From Streptomyces rubrogriseus (GTDB lineage Bacteria > Actinomycetota > Actinomycetes > Streptomycetales > Streptomycetaceae), in the NCBI RefSeq assembly GCF_027947575.1, contig NZ_CP116256.1, positions 4,898,001-4,962,000 on the forward strand: a stretch of 64,000 nucleotides of DNA. The letters run 5' to 3'. The translations under genes and the position numbers were made by a program. Of this stretch, positions 43,367 to 52,839 are shown piece after piece (within the stretch, counting starts at the first letter, position 1; the number at the start of each line of letters is the position of its first letter). Under the pieces are notes generated by a model that saw only the letters and a list, made by a program, of their open reading frames with translations, was not told where the DNA came from and searched no databases.

Positions 43367-44050
43367 ATGCGTATCACCCTGCCTCTGCTGTCCACCGCGG
43401 TCGGTCTCGGCCTGACGGCCGCCGTGCTCGGCACCGGCCCCGCCGCGACGGCCGCGGCGCCCCAGGAGCCGGTCAGAGCCGCCCAGCTCGGCTACCAGCC
43501 CTCGGCCGGCTCGGGCGAGGACGCGGCCGCCAACCGCGCGTTCTTCGAGGCGGTCGTCAAGTCCGTCGCCGAGAAGCGCGCCGCCAACCCGTCCGCCGCC
43601 GCGGCCGTCACCGTCTACTACAGCGCCACCAACGCGCCGAGCTTCCGTTCCCAGATATCCCGCTCCGCCCAGATCTGGAACAGCTCGGTGTCCAACGTAC
43701 GGCTCGCGGAGTCGAGTTCCGGCGCGGACTTCGCGTACTACGAGGGCAACGACTCGCGCGGCTCGTACGCGTCCACGAACGGGCACGGCAGCGGCTACAT
43801 CTTCCTCGACTACCGCCAGAACCAGCAGTACGACTCGACCCGCGTGACCGCCCACGAGACCGGGCACGTGCTCGGCCTGCCCGACCACTACTCCGGGCCG
43901 TGCAGCGAGCTGATGTCGGGCGGCGGCCCCGGCCCGTCCTGCACCAACCCCTACCCGAACTCCAACGAGCGCAGCCGGGTGAACCAGCTGTGGGCCTACG
44001 GCTTCCAGGCCGCCCTCGACAAGGCGCTGGAGAAGGCCTCCCAGCGCTGA
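43367..44050 (+). CDS. snpA: snapalysin (small neutral metalloprotease, M7)
   Basis: Extracellular zinc endopeptidase. 227 residues: signal peptide [18 protein letters not shown], propeptide, and a roughly 140-residue mature domain. Zinc motif [17 protein letters not shown] is HExxHxxGxxD, the M7 hallmark, followed by the SELMSGG Met-turn. ATG with CAAGGAG upstream. Controlled by the divergent LysR regulator. Confidence 0.95.
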   Translation: MRITLPLLSTAVGLGLTAAVLGTGPAATAAAPQEPVRAAQLGYQPSAGSGEDAAANRAFFEAVVKSVAEKRAANPSAAAAVTVYYSATNAPSFRSQISRSAQIWNSSVSNVRLAESSSGADFAYYEGNDSRGSYASTNGHGSGYIFLDYRQNQQYDSTRVTAHETGHVLGLPDHYSGPCSELMSGGGPGPSCTNPYPNSNERSRVNQLWAYGFQAALDKALEKASQR

Positions 44051-44064
44051 CGTACGCGCACCAC

Positions 44065-44096
44065 CGTGCGGGCGGCCCGGCCGGGCCGCCCGCACG
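44065..44096. terminator. snpA terminator, perfect 32-bp palindrome
   Basis: CGTGCGGGCGGCCC, GGCC and GGGCCGCCCGCACG form a 14-bp perfect stem 14 bp after the snapalysin stop. Confidence 0.88.
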
Positions 44097-44183
44097 CGTG
44101 TGCGCTCCCCGCACCTCCGCTTGGGCAACCTTCCTGCGGGTACTCGCAGTTCACCGGAGAGCGGCATCCCGAAGGAGTCGGAC

Positions 44184-44444
44184 GTGGACGAGCGGATGGC
44201 ACCTGTCGACGACGGTCTCGGCGACCTGGAGCCGGGCACCAGGCAGCGCACGCAGCTGCGCGTTCGCGTCGCCGACATCGCCTGGACGGCAGCGTGCGCG
44301 GTGCTCGCGCTGTGGGCCGTGTGGAGCGCGATCGATCTCGCGCGGGGCGCGACGGCGTGGGTGTACTGCGCCGTGGCCTGGCTGCTGCTCGCGGTGGCGC
44401 TGACCGTGCGCGTGCTGGCGGTCCGGCGCAGGACCTCGCTGTAG
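44184..44444 (+). CDS. small membrane protein
   Basis: 86 residues from a GTG at 44184 with GAAGGAG 6 nt upstream. Acidic N-terminus (VDERMAPVDDGLGDLEPGTR), two membrane helices (WTAACAVLALWAVW and AWVYCAVAWLLLAVALTV) and a basic tail VRRRTSL. No family recognised. The ends of this and the convergent CbiZ gene are 19 bp apart. Confidence 0.7.
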   Translation: MDERMAPVDDGLGDLEPGTRQRTQLRVRVADIAWTAACAVLALWAVWSAIDLARGATAWVYCAVAWLLLAVALTVRVLAVRRRTSL

Positions 44445-44463
44445 CGGCAAGGCTCCGGACGCG

Positions 44464-45150
44464 TCACGGGACCGCGGGCAGCGCGGCACCCACGGCCCGG
44501 TGGACGGCGCGGGCGAGCCGGGCGCCCCACTCGGACCTGGGTCCCGCGAAGGCGAGCACCTCGGCCTCGCCGACCGGGGCCCGGGCGGCGACGCACACCG
44601 CGTCGGTGGGGGTGCCGGAGCAGTCGAGACCGGCGTCGAGCAGCGCCTGGACCTTGGCCTCGGTCGCCGTCATCACCGCGTTGACCAGGGCGGCGTCGCT
44701 CAGTGCGACCGGCAGCGCGGCGACGATGTTGATCGTTCCGGGCGGCACGGCCCCGGCGGCGCCCTCCTCCGGTGCGGCCGCCCAGCCCCGCACCGAGATG
44801 CCGGCGGTCGCCACGGCCTCGGCCCCGCCGTCCCGCGCCCGGCCGTGGGCGGACACGTCGGCGGCCGTCATCAGGCCCACGCCCGGCCCGTGGGCCCCGG
44901 CGGCTCGGGCCAGGTCGGCCAGGTGCCGTGCGGGGTCGGTGCGCCGGTAGCCGTGGGCGACCTGGGCGTTGAGCACCCAGGCGCGCTCTCCGGTCCCGCC
45001 GCCCAGCACGGCGCTGCTGACCATCCGCCACCCCGGCCCCGGGCGCCACAGCAGGGCGTGCAGCCGTTCGCCGTCCTCCACCCGGGTCAGGTCTTCCACG
45101 TTCAGCAGGCGGTCGGCCCCGGTGCGGGGCGGCGGCAGGAGGGCGGGCAC
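44464..45150 (-). CDS. cbiZ: adenosylcobinamide amidohydrolase (CbiZ family)
   Basis: Removes the aminopropanol side chain of adenosylcobinamide to salvage corrinoids. 228 residues from a GTG at 45148-45150. Family segments: VLGGGTGERAWVLNAQV, VGLMTAADVSAH, GTINIVAALPVALSDAALVN and CSGTPTDAVCVAA. No other cobalamin genes and no cobalamin riboswitch are visible nearby. Confidence 0.87.
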   Translation of the reverse strand: MPALLPPPRTGADRLLNVEDLTRVEDGERLHALLWRPGPGWRMVSSAVLGGGTGERAWVLNAQVAHGYRRTDPARHLADLARAAGAHGPGVGLMTAADVSAHGRARDGGAEAVATAGISVRGWAAAPEEGAAGAVPPGTINIVAALPVALSDAALVNAVMTATEAKVQALLDAGLDCSGTPTDAVCVAARAPVGEAEVLAFAGPRSEWGARLARAVHRAVGAALPAVP

Positions 45151-45325
45151 GGGTCGGGGCTCCCAGCGGTGATCGGCGCAGGTCGGAGGCGGGCCGGACG
45201 ATCGTACTCGGGGCCGGTGTCCCGGCCGCCGGCCGGCCGGTCCGTCGCGGGGCGCATTGCGGACCCGGGTCCGGGCACCTTCACTGAACACAACTTCGCC
45301 ACCAGGCGACGGATCGGAGGCCGCG

Positions 45326-45676
45326 ATGCTGTCCCACACCCTGGAGCATGGGGTCCTGGTCATCACGGTGGACCAGGACCCGGGTATCGCCGGGCGGGCC
45401 ACCCTGACCACGCACATCACCAACCTGGTCGACGCCCATCAGCCGACCCCCGTCGTCATCGTCCTGACCGAGCGGGCGGGTGGCCACGCCGCGGTCAGCG
45501 CGGTGCTCCGGGCCCATCAGTGGTGCGGGCGGCTGGGTGTCCTGATGTCCGTCGTGACCCACAGCGCGCCCGTCCGGCGGCTGCTCGAGGCCAACGCCGA
45601 CTCCTCGGGGCCCCGGCTGGTGGTGCACGCCCGCGTGGACACCGCGATCAGCACCGCGTTCACCGCCGCGGCCTAA
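45326..45676 (+). CDS. STAS-like small protein
   Basis: 116 residues, ATG behind GGAGG. Sequence VLVITVDQDPGIAGRATLTT and PVVIVLTERAGGHAAVSAVL resembles the alternating strand/helix pattern of STAS anti-anti-sigma proteins; HQWCGRLGVLMSVVTHSAPV replaces the usual phosphoserine helix, with no obvious DSSG motif. It may act as an anti-sigma antagonist or has lost that role. Confidence 0.6.
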   Translation: MLSHTLEHGVLVITVDQDPGIAGRATLTTHITNLVDAHQPTPVVIVLTERAGGHAAVSAVLRAHQWCGRLGVLMSVVTHSAPVRRLLEANADSSGPRLVVHARVDTAISTAFTAAA

Positions 45677-45723
45677 CGCCCGTACCGGAGTTCCGCGGCG
45701 GGCGCCCTCGGCCGCCACCGGCG

Positions 45724-46920
45724 CTACTGCTGTCCGAGCCAGAGGTCGGGGCCGAAGACCTCGTAGTGGACGGCCTCGGCGGGCACCCCGCGGCGCAGCA
45801 GGTCGCCGCGGACCGCGCGCATGAAGGGCACCGGGCCGCACAGGTAGACCGTGAGGTCCGCGGGCAGCTCGAGGTCGCCGAGGTCGGCTCGGCCGGTGGA
45901 CGCCTCCGGGGCCTGGTCGCCGGGCTCCTCGTACCACAGGTGGAGCCGGGCGCCCGGCAGCGTGCGTATCAGGTCGAGCTGCTCCTGCCGGTGGGCGTGG
46001 TGGTCGGGGGTGCGGTCGGCGTGCACGACGGTCACCGGGCGGGTGGCACCGGCGGCGGCCAGGTGGTCGAGCATCGAGAGCATCGGTGTGACGCCGATGC
46101 CGGCGGAGACCAGCAGCAGCGGGCCGTCGTGCTCCGCCAGGGCCAGGTCCCCGGCGGGAAGCGACACGTTGAGCTGGTCGCCCTTGCGGGCGTTCGCGTA
46201 CAGCCAGGAGGAGACCTCGCCGTCCGGCTGCCCGTCGCCCCGGACGCGCTTGACGGTGATGCGCCAGTCGGACCGGCCGGGCGCGGCGGACAGGCTGTAC
46301 TGGCGGATCTGCCGGGCGCCGTCGGCCAGTTCGACCTGGACGCTGACGTACTGGCCCGGCCGGAACGGCGCGACGGGACGGCCGTCGGCCGACCCCAGGA
46401 CGAGGGAGACCGCGTCGGCGCTCTCCTCGACCCGGTCGACGATCTCCATGGTGCGCCAGACGTCTCCCTCCGCGACGCCCTTCTCGGCGTAGAGGCGGGC
46501 CTCCAGGGCGATGAGCGCGTTGGCCATCAGCCAGTAGACCTCGTCCCAGGCCCGGGCCACCTCGGGGGTGACGGCGTCGCCGAGCACGTCGACGACGGCG
46601 GCCATCAGGTGCCGGTGGACGATCGTGTACTGGTCGGGGGTGATGCCGAGCGAGGCGTGCTTGTGCGAGATGCGGGAGAGCATCACGTCGGCGCGCTCGT
46701 CCGGGTTCTCCAGCAGCAGGCCGGCGAACGCGGCGACCGAGCCCGCCAGGGCCCGCTGCTGCTCGCCGTTGGCCTGGTTCCCCCGGTTGAACAGGTCCCG
46801 CAGCAGCTCCGGGTGGGCGTCGAAGAGCTTGCGGTAGAACAGGTCGGCGATGTCACCGATGGCCGCTCCGACGGCGGGAAGGGTGGCTCGGACCACGGGA
46901 ACGGACTGTTCGGAGAGCAC
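45724..46920 (-). CDS. hmpA: flavohemoglobin nitric oxide dioxygenase
   Basis: Oxidises NO to nitrate. 398 residues. Globin domain (1-140) with IADLFYRKLF (distal Tyr) and proximal His in TIVHRHLMAAVVDV; FAD domain with RQYSLSAAPG; NAD(P)H domain with GIGVTPMLSMLDHL and the C-terminal YEVFGPDLWL. Downstream of nsrR by 73 bp on the same strand, with an NsrR site between. From memory, S. coelicolor HmpA2 (SCO7428). Confidence 0.95.
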   Translation of the reverse strand: MLSEQSVPVVRATLPAVGAAIGDIADLFYRKLFDAHPELLRDLFNRGNQANGEQQRALAGSVAAFAGLLLENPDERADVMLSRISHKHASLGITPDQYTIVHRHLMAAVVDVLGDAVTPEVARAWDEVYWLMANALIALEARLYAEKGVAEGDVWRTMEIVDRVEESADAVSLVLGSADGRPVAPFRPGQYVSVQVELADGARQIRQYSLSAAPGRSDWRITVKRVRGDGQPDGEVSSWLYANARKGDQLNVSLPAGDLALAEHDGPLLLVSAGIGVTPMLSMLDHLAAAGATRPVTVVHADRTPDHHAHRQEQLDLIRTLPGARLHLWYEEPGDQAPEASTGRADLGDLELPADLTVYLCGPVPFMRAVRGDLLRRGVPAEAVHYEVFGPDLWLGQQ

Positions 46921-46931
46921 AGCGACTCCTT

Positions 46932-46954
46932 AATTGGTAGATGATATTCGTGTT
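46932..46954. promoter_or_regulatory. NsrR binding site upstream of hmpA
   Basis: 23-bp 11-1-11 imperfect dyad, AT-rich; on the minus strand it begins AACACGAATATCATC and ends ACCAATT. It appears identical to the S. coelicolor hmpA2 operator as I recall it, bound by [4Fe-4S] NsrR and released by NO. Lies 12 bp before the hmpA ATG. Confidence 0.85.
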
Positions 46955-46993
46955 TTAGGTCACAGCTCGACGGCCCCAGGGGGCCGCCGCCCG

Positions 46994-47440
46994 TCATCCC
47001 GAGGGGCGGTCCGTCAGGCCGAGGAGGACCGGGCCGGTCGGTGCGGCCACCAGGTCGGTCACGGTCAGCGGGTCGAGCGCCGCGTAGAACGCCTCCTGGG
47101 CGTCGCGCAGCGCACGGCGCAGCCGACAGGCCCCGCGCAGCGGGCAGGGGTTGTCGCCCTCGCAGTCGACCACCTCGGCCTCGCCTTCGAGTTCGCGCAC
47201 CAGCCAGCCGACGGAGGCGCGCCGGCCCAGGTCGGTCAGGGTCAGCCCGCCGCCGCGACCGCGTCGCGCCTCCACCACACCCAGGTGCTGCAGGCGGGTG
47301 ATGGCCTTCGCCGCGTGCGTGTACGGCACCCCCACGACCTCGGCCACCTCTCGGGTGGCCAGTGGTTCGTCACCGTCTCTCACGACCGCCAGGCGCATGA
47401 CCGAACGCAGCGCCAGGTCGGTGAACTTCGTCAACCGCAC
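46994..47440 (-). CDS. nsrR: NO-sensing Rrf2-family repressor NsrR
   Basis: 148 residues. Winged HTH MRLTKFTDLALRSVMRLAVV and ATREVAEVVGVPYTHAAKA, wing RRGRGGGLTLT; cluster-binding cysteines in the loop CEGDNPCPLRGAC. S. coelicolor NsrR holds a [4Fe-4S] cluster on these three Cys plus Asp. Regulates the adjacent hmpA and probably itself; an AT-rich dyad-like stretch (about 47452-47474) lies upstream of its start. Confidence 0.95.
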   Translation of the reverse strand: MRLTKFTDLALRSVMRLAVVRDGDEPLATREVAEVVGVPYTHAAKAITRLQHLGVVEARRGRGGGLTLTDLGRRASVGWLVRELEGEAEVVDCEGDNPCPLRGACRLRRALRDAQEAFYAALDPLTVTDLVAAPTGPVLLGLTDRPSG

Positions 47441-47589
47441 ACCGGGACGCTATCAAATGCGCATGCTAGATTCGCCTTTACCCGGGGTACTGGGCCTGTG
47501 CGGTGCGTCACTGGACCGGCCTCCCCGGCACGGACCGCTCAACGGGGCGGCGTACGGACACGGTTGGGCATACGGAACGGCGGTACCTG

Positions 47590-48027
47590 ATGGCAGCGGA
47601 AGACGGCGGCTCCCCGGGCACCGCGGGCCCTCCCCTCCCCCGGGTGCTGTGCGACACGGCGGAGCTCCTGTCCCTGGGCGGCGACGCGCCGGCCGGCGCC
47701 CTGTGGAAGCTGGCGGAACCCGGCCGGCAGCTCGACGCCAACGTCGTCCGCCTCCCCGCCGGCGGCCGGGTGGACACCCACACCGAGCCCGACCTCGACG
47801 TCCTGCTCCTGGTCCTCGAGGGTGCGGCCCGCCTCGATGCGGGCGACGGCGAGCACCCACTGCGCGCGGGCGTCCTGACCTGGCTGCCGCACGGCTCGAC
47901 CCGGGCCGTCCTGGCCGGGCCGGACGGGGTGACGTACCTGACCGTGCACCGCCGGCGCCCCGGCATGCGCATCCAGCCGCCGGAGGCCGCCGACCGGCTG
48001 AGACGCTCCCTCGGCGGCGACGCCTGA
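47590..48027 (+). CDS. cupin-domain protein
   Basis: 145 residues from ATG 47590 (upstream in-frame starts exist). Single small cupin: PAGGRVDTHTEPDLDVLLLVLEG with metal-type His/Glu (HTEPDLD), then GVLTWLPHGSTRAVLAG. Substrate unknown. Monocistronic between nsrR and a convergent MFS-USP gene. Confidence 0.75.
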   Translation: MAAEDGGSPGTAGPPLPRVLCDTAELLSLGGDAPAGALWKLAEPGRQLDANVVRLPAGGRVDTHTEPDLDVLLLVLEGAARLDAGDGEHPLRAGVLTWLPHGSTRAVLAGPDGVTYLTVHRRRPGMRIQPPEAADRLRRSLGGDA

Positions 48028-48117
48028 CAGACCCCGGGCGACGTCGGCGTACCGGCGCTCTCCGCGCGCGAGGGCCCGCGGCGCCGACCTGGAGCGGACG
48101 TGCTGAACCGAGGCCGC

Positions 48118-49839
48118 TCAGCGTGCCTCGGCACGCAGCTCCGTGAGGGACCGCGCCGTCAGCGGGCGCGGCTCGGCGTCCGGGTCGACGAGTACGACGG
48201 TGCAGGTGGCCGCGTGGGTGAGGGCACTGGTGAAGCTGCCGTCGGCGAACTGGACCAGCGGGCCGCGCGGGGAGCGGCCGACCGCGACCGTGCGGGCCCC
48301 CACCTCGGCGGCGTGCCGGGCCAGGGCGCGGCCCGCGGCGGCATGGTCGCCGACGCCGGTGAGGATCTGGCCGGTCGCGGCCACCCCCATGCCGTCGAGC
48401 CGGTCGAGGTGCGCGGTGACGGCGGCCTTCGCCTGCTCGTCGGTCTCGGTGTCGGCGGCCTGTTCCTCGACGACGGCGGTCCGCCGCACGTGGACGACCT
48501 CGAGCGGGCTCGCGGTGTCAAGGGCGATGCGGGCCGCGGCGTCCACGACGGCGGCCGCCTCGCGGTGGGCTGCGACGGCCACGACCACGGGGGGCGCGTC
48601 GGTCGCCGCCCGGACCCCGACGGGGGTGAGGGCCGGGGCCACCTGCTCTGTCCCGCCGGTGTCCGTCTCGGCCCGGCGCAGCAGTCGGTGGCCGCTGGCC
48701 AGGACGGGGACGGCGAGGAGGAAGGTGGCGGCGCCGAGGTAGAACGGGACGCTCAGATCGGTGGCGTCGGCGAGCTTTCCGGCGACGTAGGGGGCCAGCC
48801 CGCCGCCGATGAAGCGCAGGAAGCCGTACGCGGAGGAGGCCACGGGGCGCTCCACCGGCGAGACGAGCATGACGGCCTGCGTGGTGAGGGTGTTGTTGAT
48901 GCCGATGAAGGCGCCGCTGACGACGACCGCGACGATCACGGTGGTGGGGTCGGTGACGCCGGCGGCTATGACGGCCATGACGACGGCGAGGCCGAGCAGG
49001 TTGGCGTAGAGGACGGGCGCGGTGCCGTAGCGGGCCTGCAGGCGGGGGGCGAAGAAGACGCTGAAGGCGGCGACCAGCAGTCCCCAGCCGGTGAAGACCA
49101 GGCCGAGTTCGTGGGCGTCCAGCTCCATCGGGTACGGCGCGTAGCCGAGCATGGTGAAGAAGCCCCAGTTGTACAGCAGGGCCATGATGCCCATGGTGAG
49201 CAGGCCGCGGTGGCGCAGGGCCTTCAGCGGGGCGAGCGGTGAGGTGACCTTCTCGGGCCTGGGCAGGTCGGGGACGAAGGCGAGGGTGGCGATCAGGGCG
49301 ACGGCCATCAGGGCGGCGACGCCGAAGAAGGGGCCGCGCCAGCTGATGCCGCCCAGTTCGCCGCCGAGCAGGGGGCCGACGGCGATACCGAGCCCCAGGG
49401 CGGTCTCGTAGAGGATGATCGCGCCGCTGAAGCCGCCGCTGGCCGAGGCCACGATGACCGCGAGGGAGGTGGCGATGAACAGGGCGTTGCCCAGTCCCCA
49501 GCCGGCCCGGAAGCCGACGATGCCGTTGATGGAGCCGGTGGCGCCCGCCAGGGCGGCGAAGACGACGATGACGGCGAGGCCGGTGACCAGGGTGCGCTTG
49601 GCGCCGATGCGGCTGGAGACCCAGCCGACGAAGAGCATGGCGACGGCGGTGACGATCAGGTAGCTGCTGAACAGCAGGGAGACCTGGCTGGGGGTGGCGT
49701 CGAGGCTCTCGGCCAGCGCCGGCAGGATCGGGTCGACCAGGCCGATGCCCATGAACGAGATGACGCAGGCGAAGGCGACCGCCCAGACGGCCTTCGGCTG
49801 CCGGAAGGGACTGGCGGCCTTTCCACGGGGTGCACTCAT
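48118..49839 (-). CDS. MFS efflux permease fused to a C-terminal universal stress protein domain
   Basis: 573 residues. Residues 1-395 form a 12-helix major facilitator of the drug:H+ antiporter type (AVWAVAFACVISFMGIGLVD, FVGWVSSRIGAKRTLV, and motif C-like ALGLGIAVGPLLGG). Residues about 415-560 are a UspA-like Rossmann domain: VVVAVAAHREAAAVVDAA, LEVVHVRR, GRSPRGPLVQFADGSFTSAL, CTVVLVDP. The USP half should be cytosolic. No stop or frame change separates the two halves. Coupled (ATGA) to an upstream MarR regulator. Confidence 0.88.
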   Translation of the reverse strand: MSAPRGKAASPFRQPKAVWAVAFACVISFMGIGLVDPILPALAESLDATPSQVSLLFSSYLIVTAVAMLFVGWVSSRIGAKRTLVTGLAVIVVFAALAGATGSINGIVGFRAGWGLGNALFIATSLAVIVASASGGFSGAIILYETALGLGIAVGPLLGGELGGISWRGPFFGVAALMAVALIATLAFVPDLPRPEKVTSPLAPLKALRHRGLLTMGIMALLYNWGFFTMLGYAPYPMELDAHELGLVFTGWGLLVAAFSVFFAPRLQARYGTAPVLYANLLGLAVVMAVIAAGVTDPTTVIVAVVVSGAFIGINNTLTTQAVMLVSPVERPVASSAYGFLRFIGGGLAPYVAGKLADATDLSVPFYLGAATFLLAVPVLASGHRLLRRAETDTGGTEQVAPALTPVGVRAATDAPPVVVAVAAHREAAAVVDAAARIALDTASPLEVVHVRRTAVVEEQAADTETDEQAKAAVTAHLDRLDGMGVAATGQILTGVGDHAAAGRALARHAAEVGARTVAVGRSPRGPLVQFADGSFTSALTHAATCTVVLVDPDAEPRPLTARSLTELRAEAR

Positions 49840-50288
49840 GCGCGGTCTTCCTCCGAGGTGTCCTGACGGTGGTGGATGACCCGGGCCAGCGCCAGCAGCG
49901 CGGTGGTGGTGGCCTGCCGCTCCGGCCCGGTCATGTCCTCCATGAGCTGCCGCAGGGCCAGGGCGCGCTCGGCCCGGCGCCGGTCCAGGACCTCGACGCC
50001 GGTGGACGTCACCGCCACGAGCACGCCACGGCCGTCGCTCGCGTCGGCGGCGCGCCGGGCCAGGCCCGCGCGTTCCAGACGGGTGACGAGCTGGGTCATG
50101 TTCGGCTGGGAGACGCCCTCGGCCCTGGCCAGTTCGGTCAGCCGCTGGGGGCCCTCGCGGCTCAGCCTGGCCAGCGTCGAGGAGGCCGCGGTGCTCAGAC
50201 CGCCGGTCCGGGCGCTCTGCCGCACGTAGCGGATCATCTGCTCCACGGCGACGATCAGGTCGTCCGGGCCCTCCGGGGACGTGTCCAT
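49836..50288 (-). CDS. MarR-family transcriptional regulator
   Basis: 150 residues from ATG 50286-50288 (an in-frame start at 50303 is also possible). Winged HTH: STLARLSREGPQRLTELARA, EGVSQPNMTQLVTRLERAGL, wing ASDGRGVLVAVT; dimerising C-terminal helix. Stop overlaps the start of the MFS-USP gene, which it probably represses; an AT-rich dyad AAATGCATAATGCGC sits at its start. Confidence 0.9.
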   Translation of the reverse strand: MDTSPEGPDDLIVAVEQMIRYVRQSARTGGLSTAASSTLARLSREGPQRLTELARAEGVSQPNMTQLVTRLERAGLARRAADASDGRGVLVAVTSTGVEVLDRRRAERALALRQLMEDMTGPERQATTTALLALARVIHHRQDTSEEDRA

Positions 50289-50401
50289 AAGCGCATTATG
50301 CATTTAGGTGTAGTACGAAACAAGATAGGTCGCGGCCGCCTCCGCCCTGTTGGTTCGGGCCACCGCTGGGCACTCGGCACGGGAGCGAGGGAGGACACGG
50401 C

Positions 50402-51094
50402 ATGGACGACTGGCGCGGCTTCGCGCAGCAGATGGCCTCGCTGGCCCGCGATCTGCTGTCCCAGGAATCGCTGCACGACACACTGGAACGGATCACCGCC
50501 TCGGCCACGGAACTGGTGGAGGACTGCGACGCCGCCGGCATCCTCATCCTGCGGGGCACCAAGGTGCAGTCCCTGGCCCCCACCCAACAGGTGGTGATCG
50601 ACAGCGACGAACTGCAGGGTCGCGTCGGAGAGGGTCCGTGCTTCGACGCCGCTCGCAGCGGCACGGGGGAGCGCCAGTTCCGGATCGCCGACTTCACCGA
50701 CGAGGCACAGCGCTGGCCCAAGTACGTCCCCGAGGCACGCAAGCTGAACCTCGGCAGCATGATGGGCTTCCTGCTGTTCACCGAGGACGAGGACCTCGGC
50801 GCGCTGAACATGTACTCCTACCGCCCCGGCGCGTTCACCGAGGCCGACGAGACGGCCGGCTGGCTGCTGGCATCCCACGCGGCGGTCGCCTTCTCCAGCG
50901 CCCGGACGCACGCCCAGATGCAGGAGGCCATCGGCACCCGGCACACCATCGGGGAAGCGATGGGCATCCTCATGGGCCGGCACCGCATCTCCGAGGACCA
51001 GGCCTTCGCGGCCCTGCGCCGGTACTCGCAGGACCACAACGTCAAACTGCGGGACGTGGCGGCCCAGGTCTGCGAACGGGGCGGCCTGCCCTGA
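50402..51094 (+). CDS. GAF-ANTAR RNA-binding antiterminator protein
   Basis: 230 residues. GAF domain (about 20-165: CDAAGILILRGTKVQSLAPT, GPCFDAARSG, GFLLFTEDEDLGALNMYS), then an ANTAR three-helix domain (RHTIGEAMGILMGRHRISED, FAALRRYSQDHNVKLRDVA) that binds paired RNA hairpins to prevent termination. ATG with GGGAGGAC upstream. The ligand and RNA targets are unknown. Confidence 0.92.
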   Translation: MDDWRGFAQQMASLARDLLSQESLHDTLERITASATELVEDCDAAGILILRGTKVQSLAPTQQVVIDSDELQGRVGEGPCFDAARSGTGERQFRIADFTDEAQRWPKYVPEARKLNLGSMMGFLLFTEDEDLGALNMYSYRPGAFTEADETAGWLLASHAAVAFSSARTHAQMQEAIGTRHTIGEAMGILMGRHRISEDQAFAALRRYSQDHNVKLRDVAAQVCERGGLP

Positions 51095-51250
51095 GCCAAC
51101 ACACAAAAGATGAACGAGTTTCCGCTCTTTCGGATCACGAACCCTCGTATAGTGATCGTCAGTTGAGTGCCGCGTGACAGCCCTCGGCTCGCACGCGCCC
51201 CCGTTGGACGACCCGAGGGCCGCTCCGGCGGCCAGGCGAGGACCCGATTG

Positions 51251-52839
51251 ATGACCGCGCCCGCCCGCCCCGGCGACCGCCCCACTCCCCGCGCCCTCGC
51301 CGCAGTGGCCCTGCCGTGCGCCCTCGTGTCGGCGCTCGTCGTCGGCGGGGCCGTCGCCGCCGCGCCCTCCTCGGTACGCCTTCCGCTCGGACTCGGCGCC
51401 GGTGCCGCGGCGATCCTGCTCTGCGCGGCGCTGACGGCGGCCGTGCACGCGGTCCGTGCCGAACGGGCCACCCGCCGGCTGCTGACGGCCGCCCGGGCGG
51501 AGGCGGACGCCGACCGGACCCGGGCCGCGGCCACGGCCGAACGGGAACGGGACGCCCTCGTCGCCGAGTTCACGCGCGAGCGGGAGCGGCTCGCCGAGCA
51601 GCGGGACCGGGAGGTGGCACGGCTGACCGAGGAGTCGGCGCGGCTGGGCGAGCGCCTCAGGCAGGCCACCGGTGAGCGGGCCGCCGCCGTCTCCGCGACC
51701 GCCAACGCGGCCGGCCGGATGCAGGCGCTGGCCACCGGCATGCTCGCCGACCTGCGCGCCATGGAGGAGCGGCACAGTGACGAGGCCGTCCTCGCCGACC
51801 TCCTCCACCTCGACCACCGCACCGCACAGGCGGGCCGGCTCGCCGACTCCGTAGCCGTCCTCACGGGCGCCCGCTCCGGCCGCCGTTGGGCGCGTCCGAT
51901 CGGCATGGAGTCCATCCTGCGCGGCGCCATGGGCCGGATCGCCGGTTACCGGCGCGTGCGCGTGCACTCCAGCAGCGACACCGCGGTCGCCGGGCACGCC
52001 GCCGAGGGCGTCATGCACGCCCTGGCCGAAGTCCTGGACAACGCCGCGAACTTCTCCCCGCCGACGGCGGAGATCCACGTGTACGTGGAGGAGGTGCCGG
52101 CCGGTGTCATCGTGTCCGTGGAGGACAGCGGACTGGTGATGGGCGAGGTGCAGCTGCGCCGGGCCCAGCAGGCGGTGGCCGGTGAGACGGCGGGGCTCGG
52201 CGGCCTGACCGGCACCCGGCTGGGCCTGGCCGTGGTGGGGCGGCTGGCGGCCAAGTACGGGCTGAAGGTGTCCTTCCGGCCGTCCGCGCGCGGCGGTACG
52301 GGCGTACTGATGCTCGTCCCCCAGGACATCCTGAGCGGTCCCGCCCTCCCCGCCGCGCCGGGGGCTGCCCCGGCGGCGACGCCCGCGGAGGTCCGGGACG
52401 ACCGGCGGCACACCCCGAGCCGCCCGCGGCCGGGCCCGCCCCGGCCGACGTGGCCCCCGAGCCGCCGCCCGCCCACGATCTCGCGGACCAGGACCAGGAC
52501 CGGGACCGGGCCCCACGGGACCAGGACCGACACGGGCCGGACCGGGACCGCGACCAGGAGCCGGACCGGGAACCGGACCCGTCCGCCGAGGAGCTGCTGC
52601 CCAAGCGCCGTCGTGGCCGCACCCTCGCCGCCGCCGAACGCGCCCGCGCCGCCGCCCGGGCCGCCGAGCCCCGCGCGAAGCCGTCCGCCGACGACGCGAA
52701 GGCCCGCGCCGCCCGCTTCAGCAGCTTCCGCCAGGCCGTCCGGACCACCACCGCCGGCGCCGCCGCCGAACCGGCCGAGACGGCCCCCGACCTCCCGTCC
52801 CACTCATCCGCGCACCCGGAAGGCGACACCACTCCATGA
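51251..52839 (+). CDS. cvnA: conservon sensor-kinase-like ATPase (CvnA family), apparently frameshifted
   Basis: Two N-terminal membrane helices (ALAAVALPCALVSALVVGG and AGAAAILLCAALTAAVHAV), coiled coil (about 75-160), HATPase domain with EVLDNAANFSPP, VEDSGLVMG and GLGGLTGTRLGLAVVG. After about residue 360 the reading frame turns into Pro/Arg junk and would run to 52936. The expected basic C-terminus (LLPKRRRGRTLAAAERARAA ... FSSFRQAV), matching the paralogue at 8.2 kb, is in another frame and ends at 52839, overlapping cvnB by 4 bp. A one-base deletion between about 52330 and 52450 explains this: a sequencing error or a real mutation. A -10-like TATAGT lies at 51148-51153. Confidence 0.85.

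Noticed and set aside
45151..45325. Cobalamin riboswitch upstream of the CbiZ gene
   Set aside because: No B12-box (GCCACTG-like) in the region; no other cobalamin genes.
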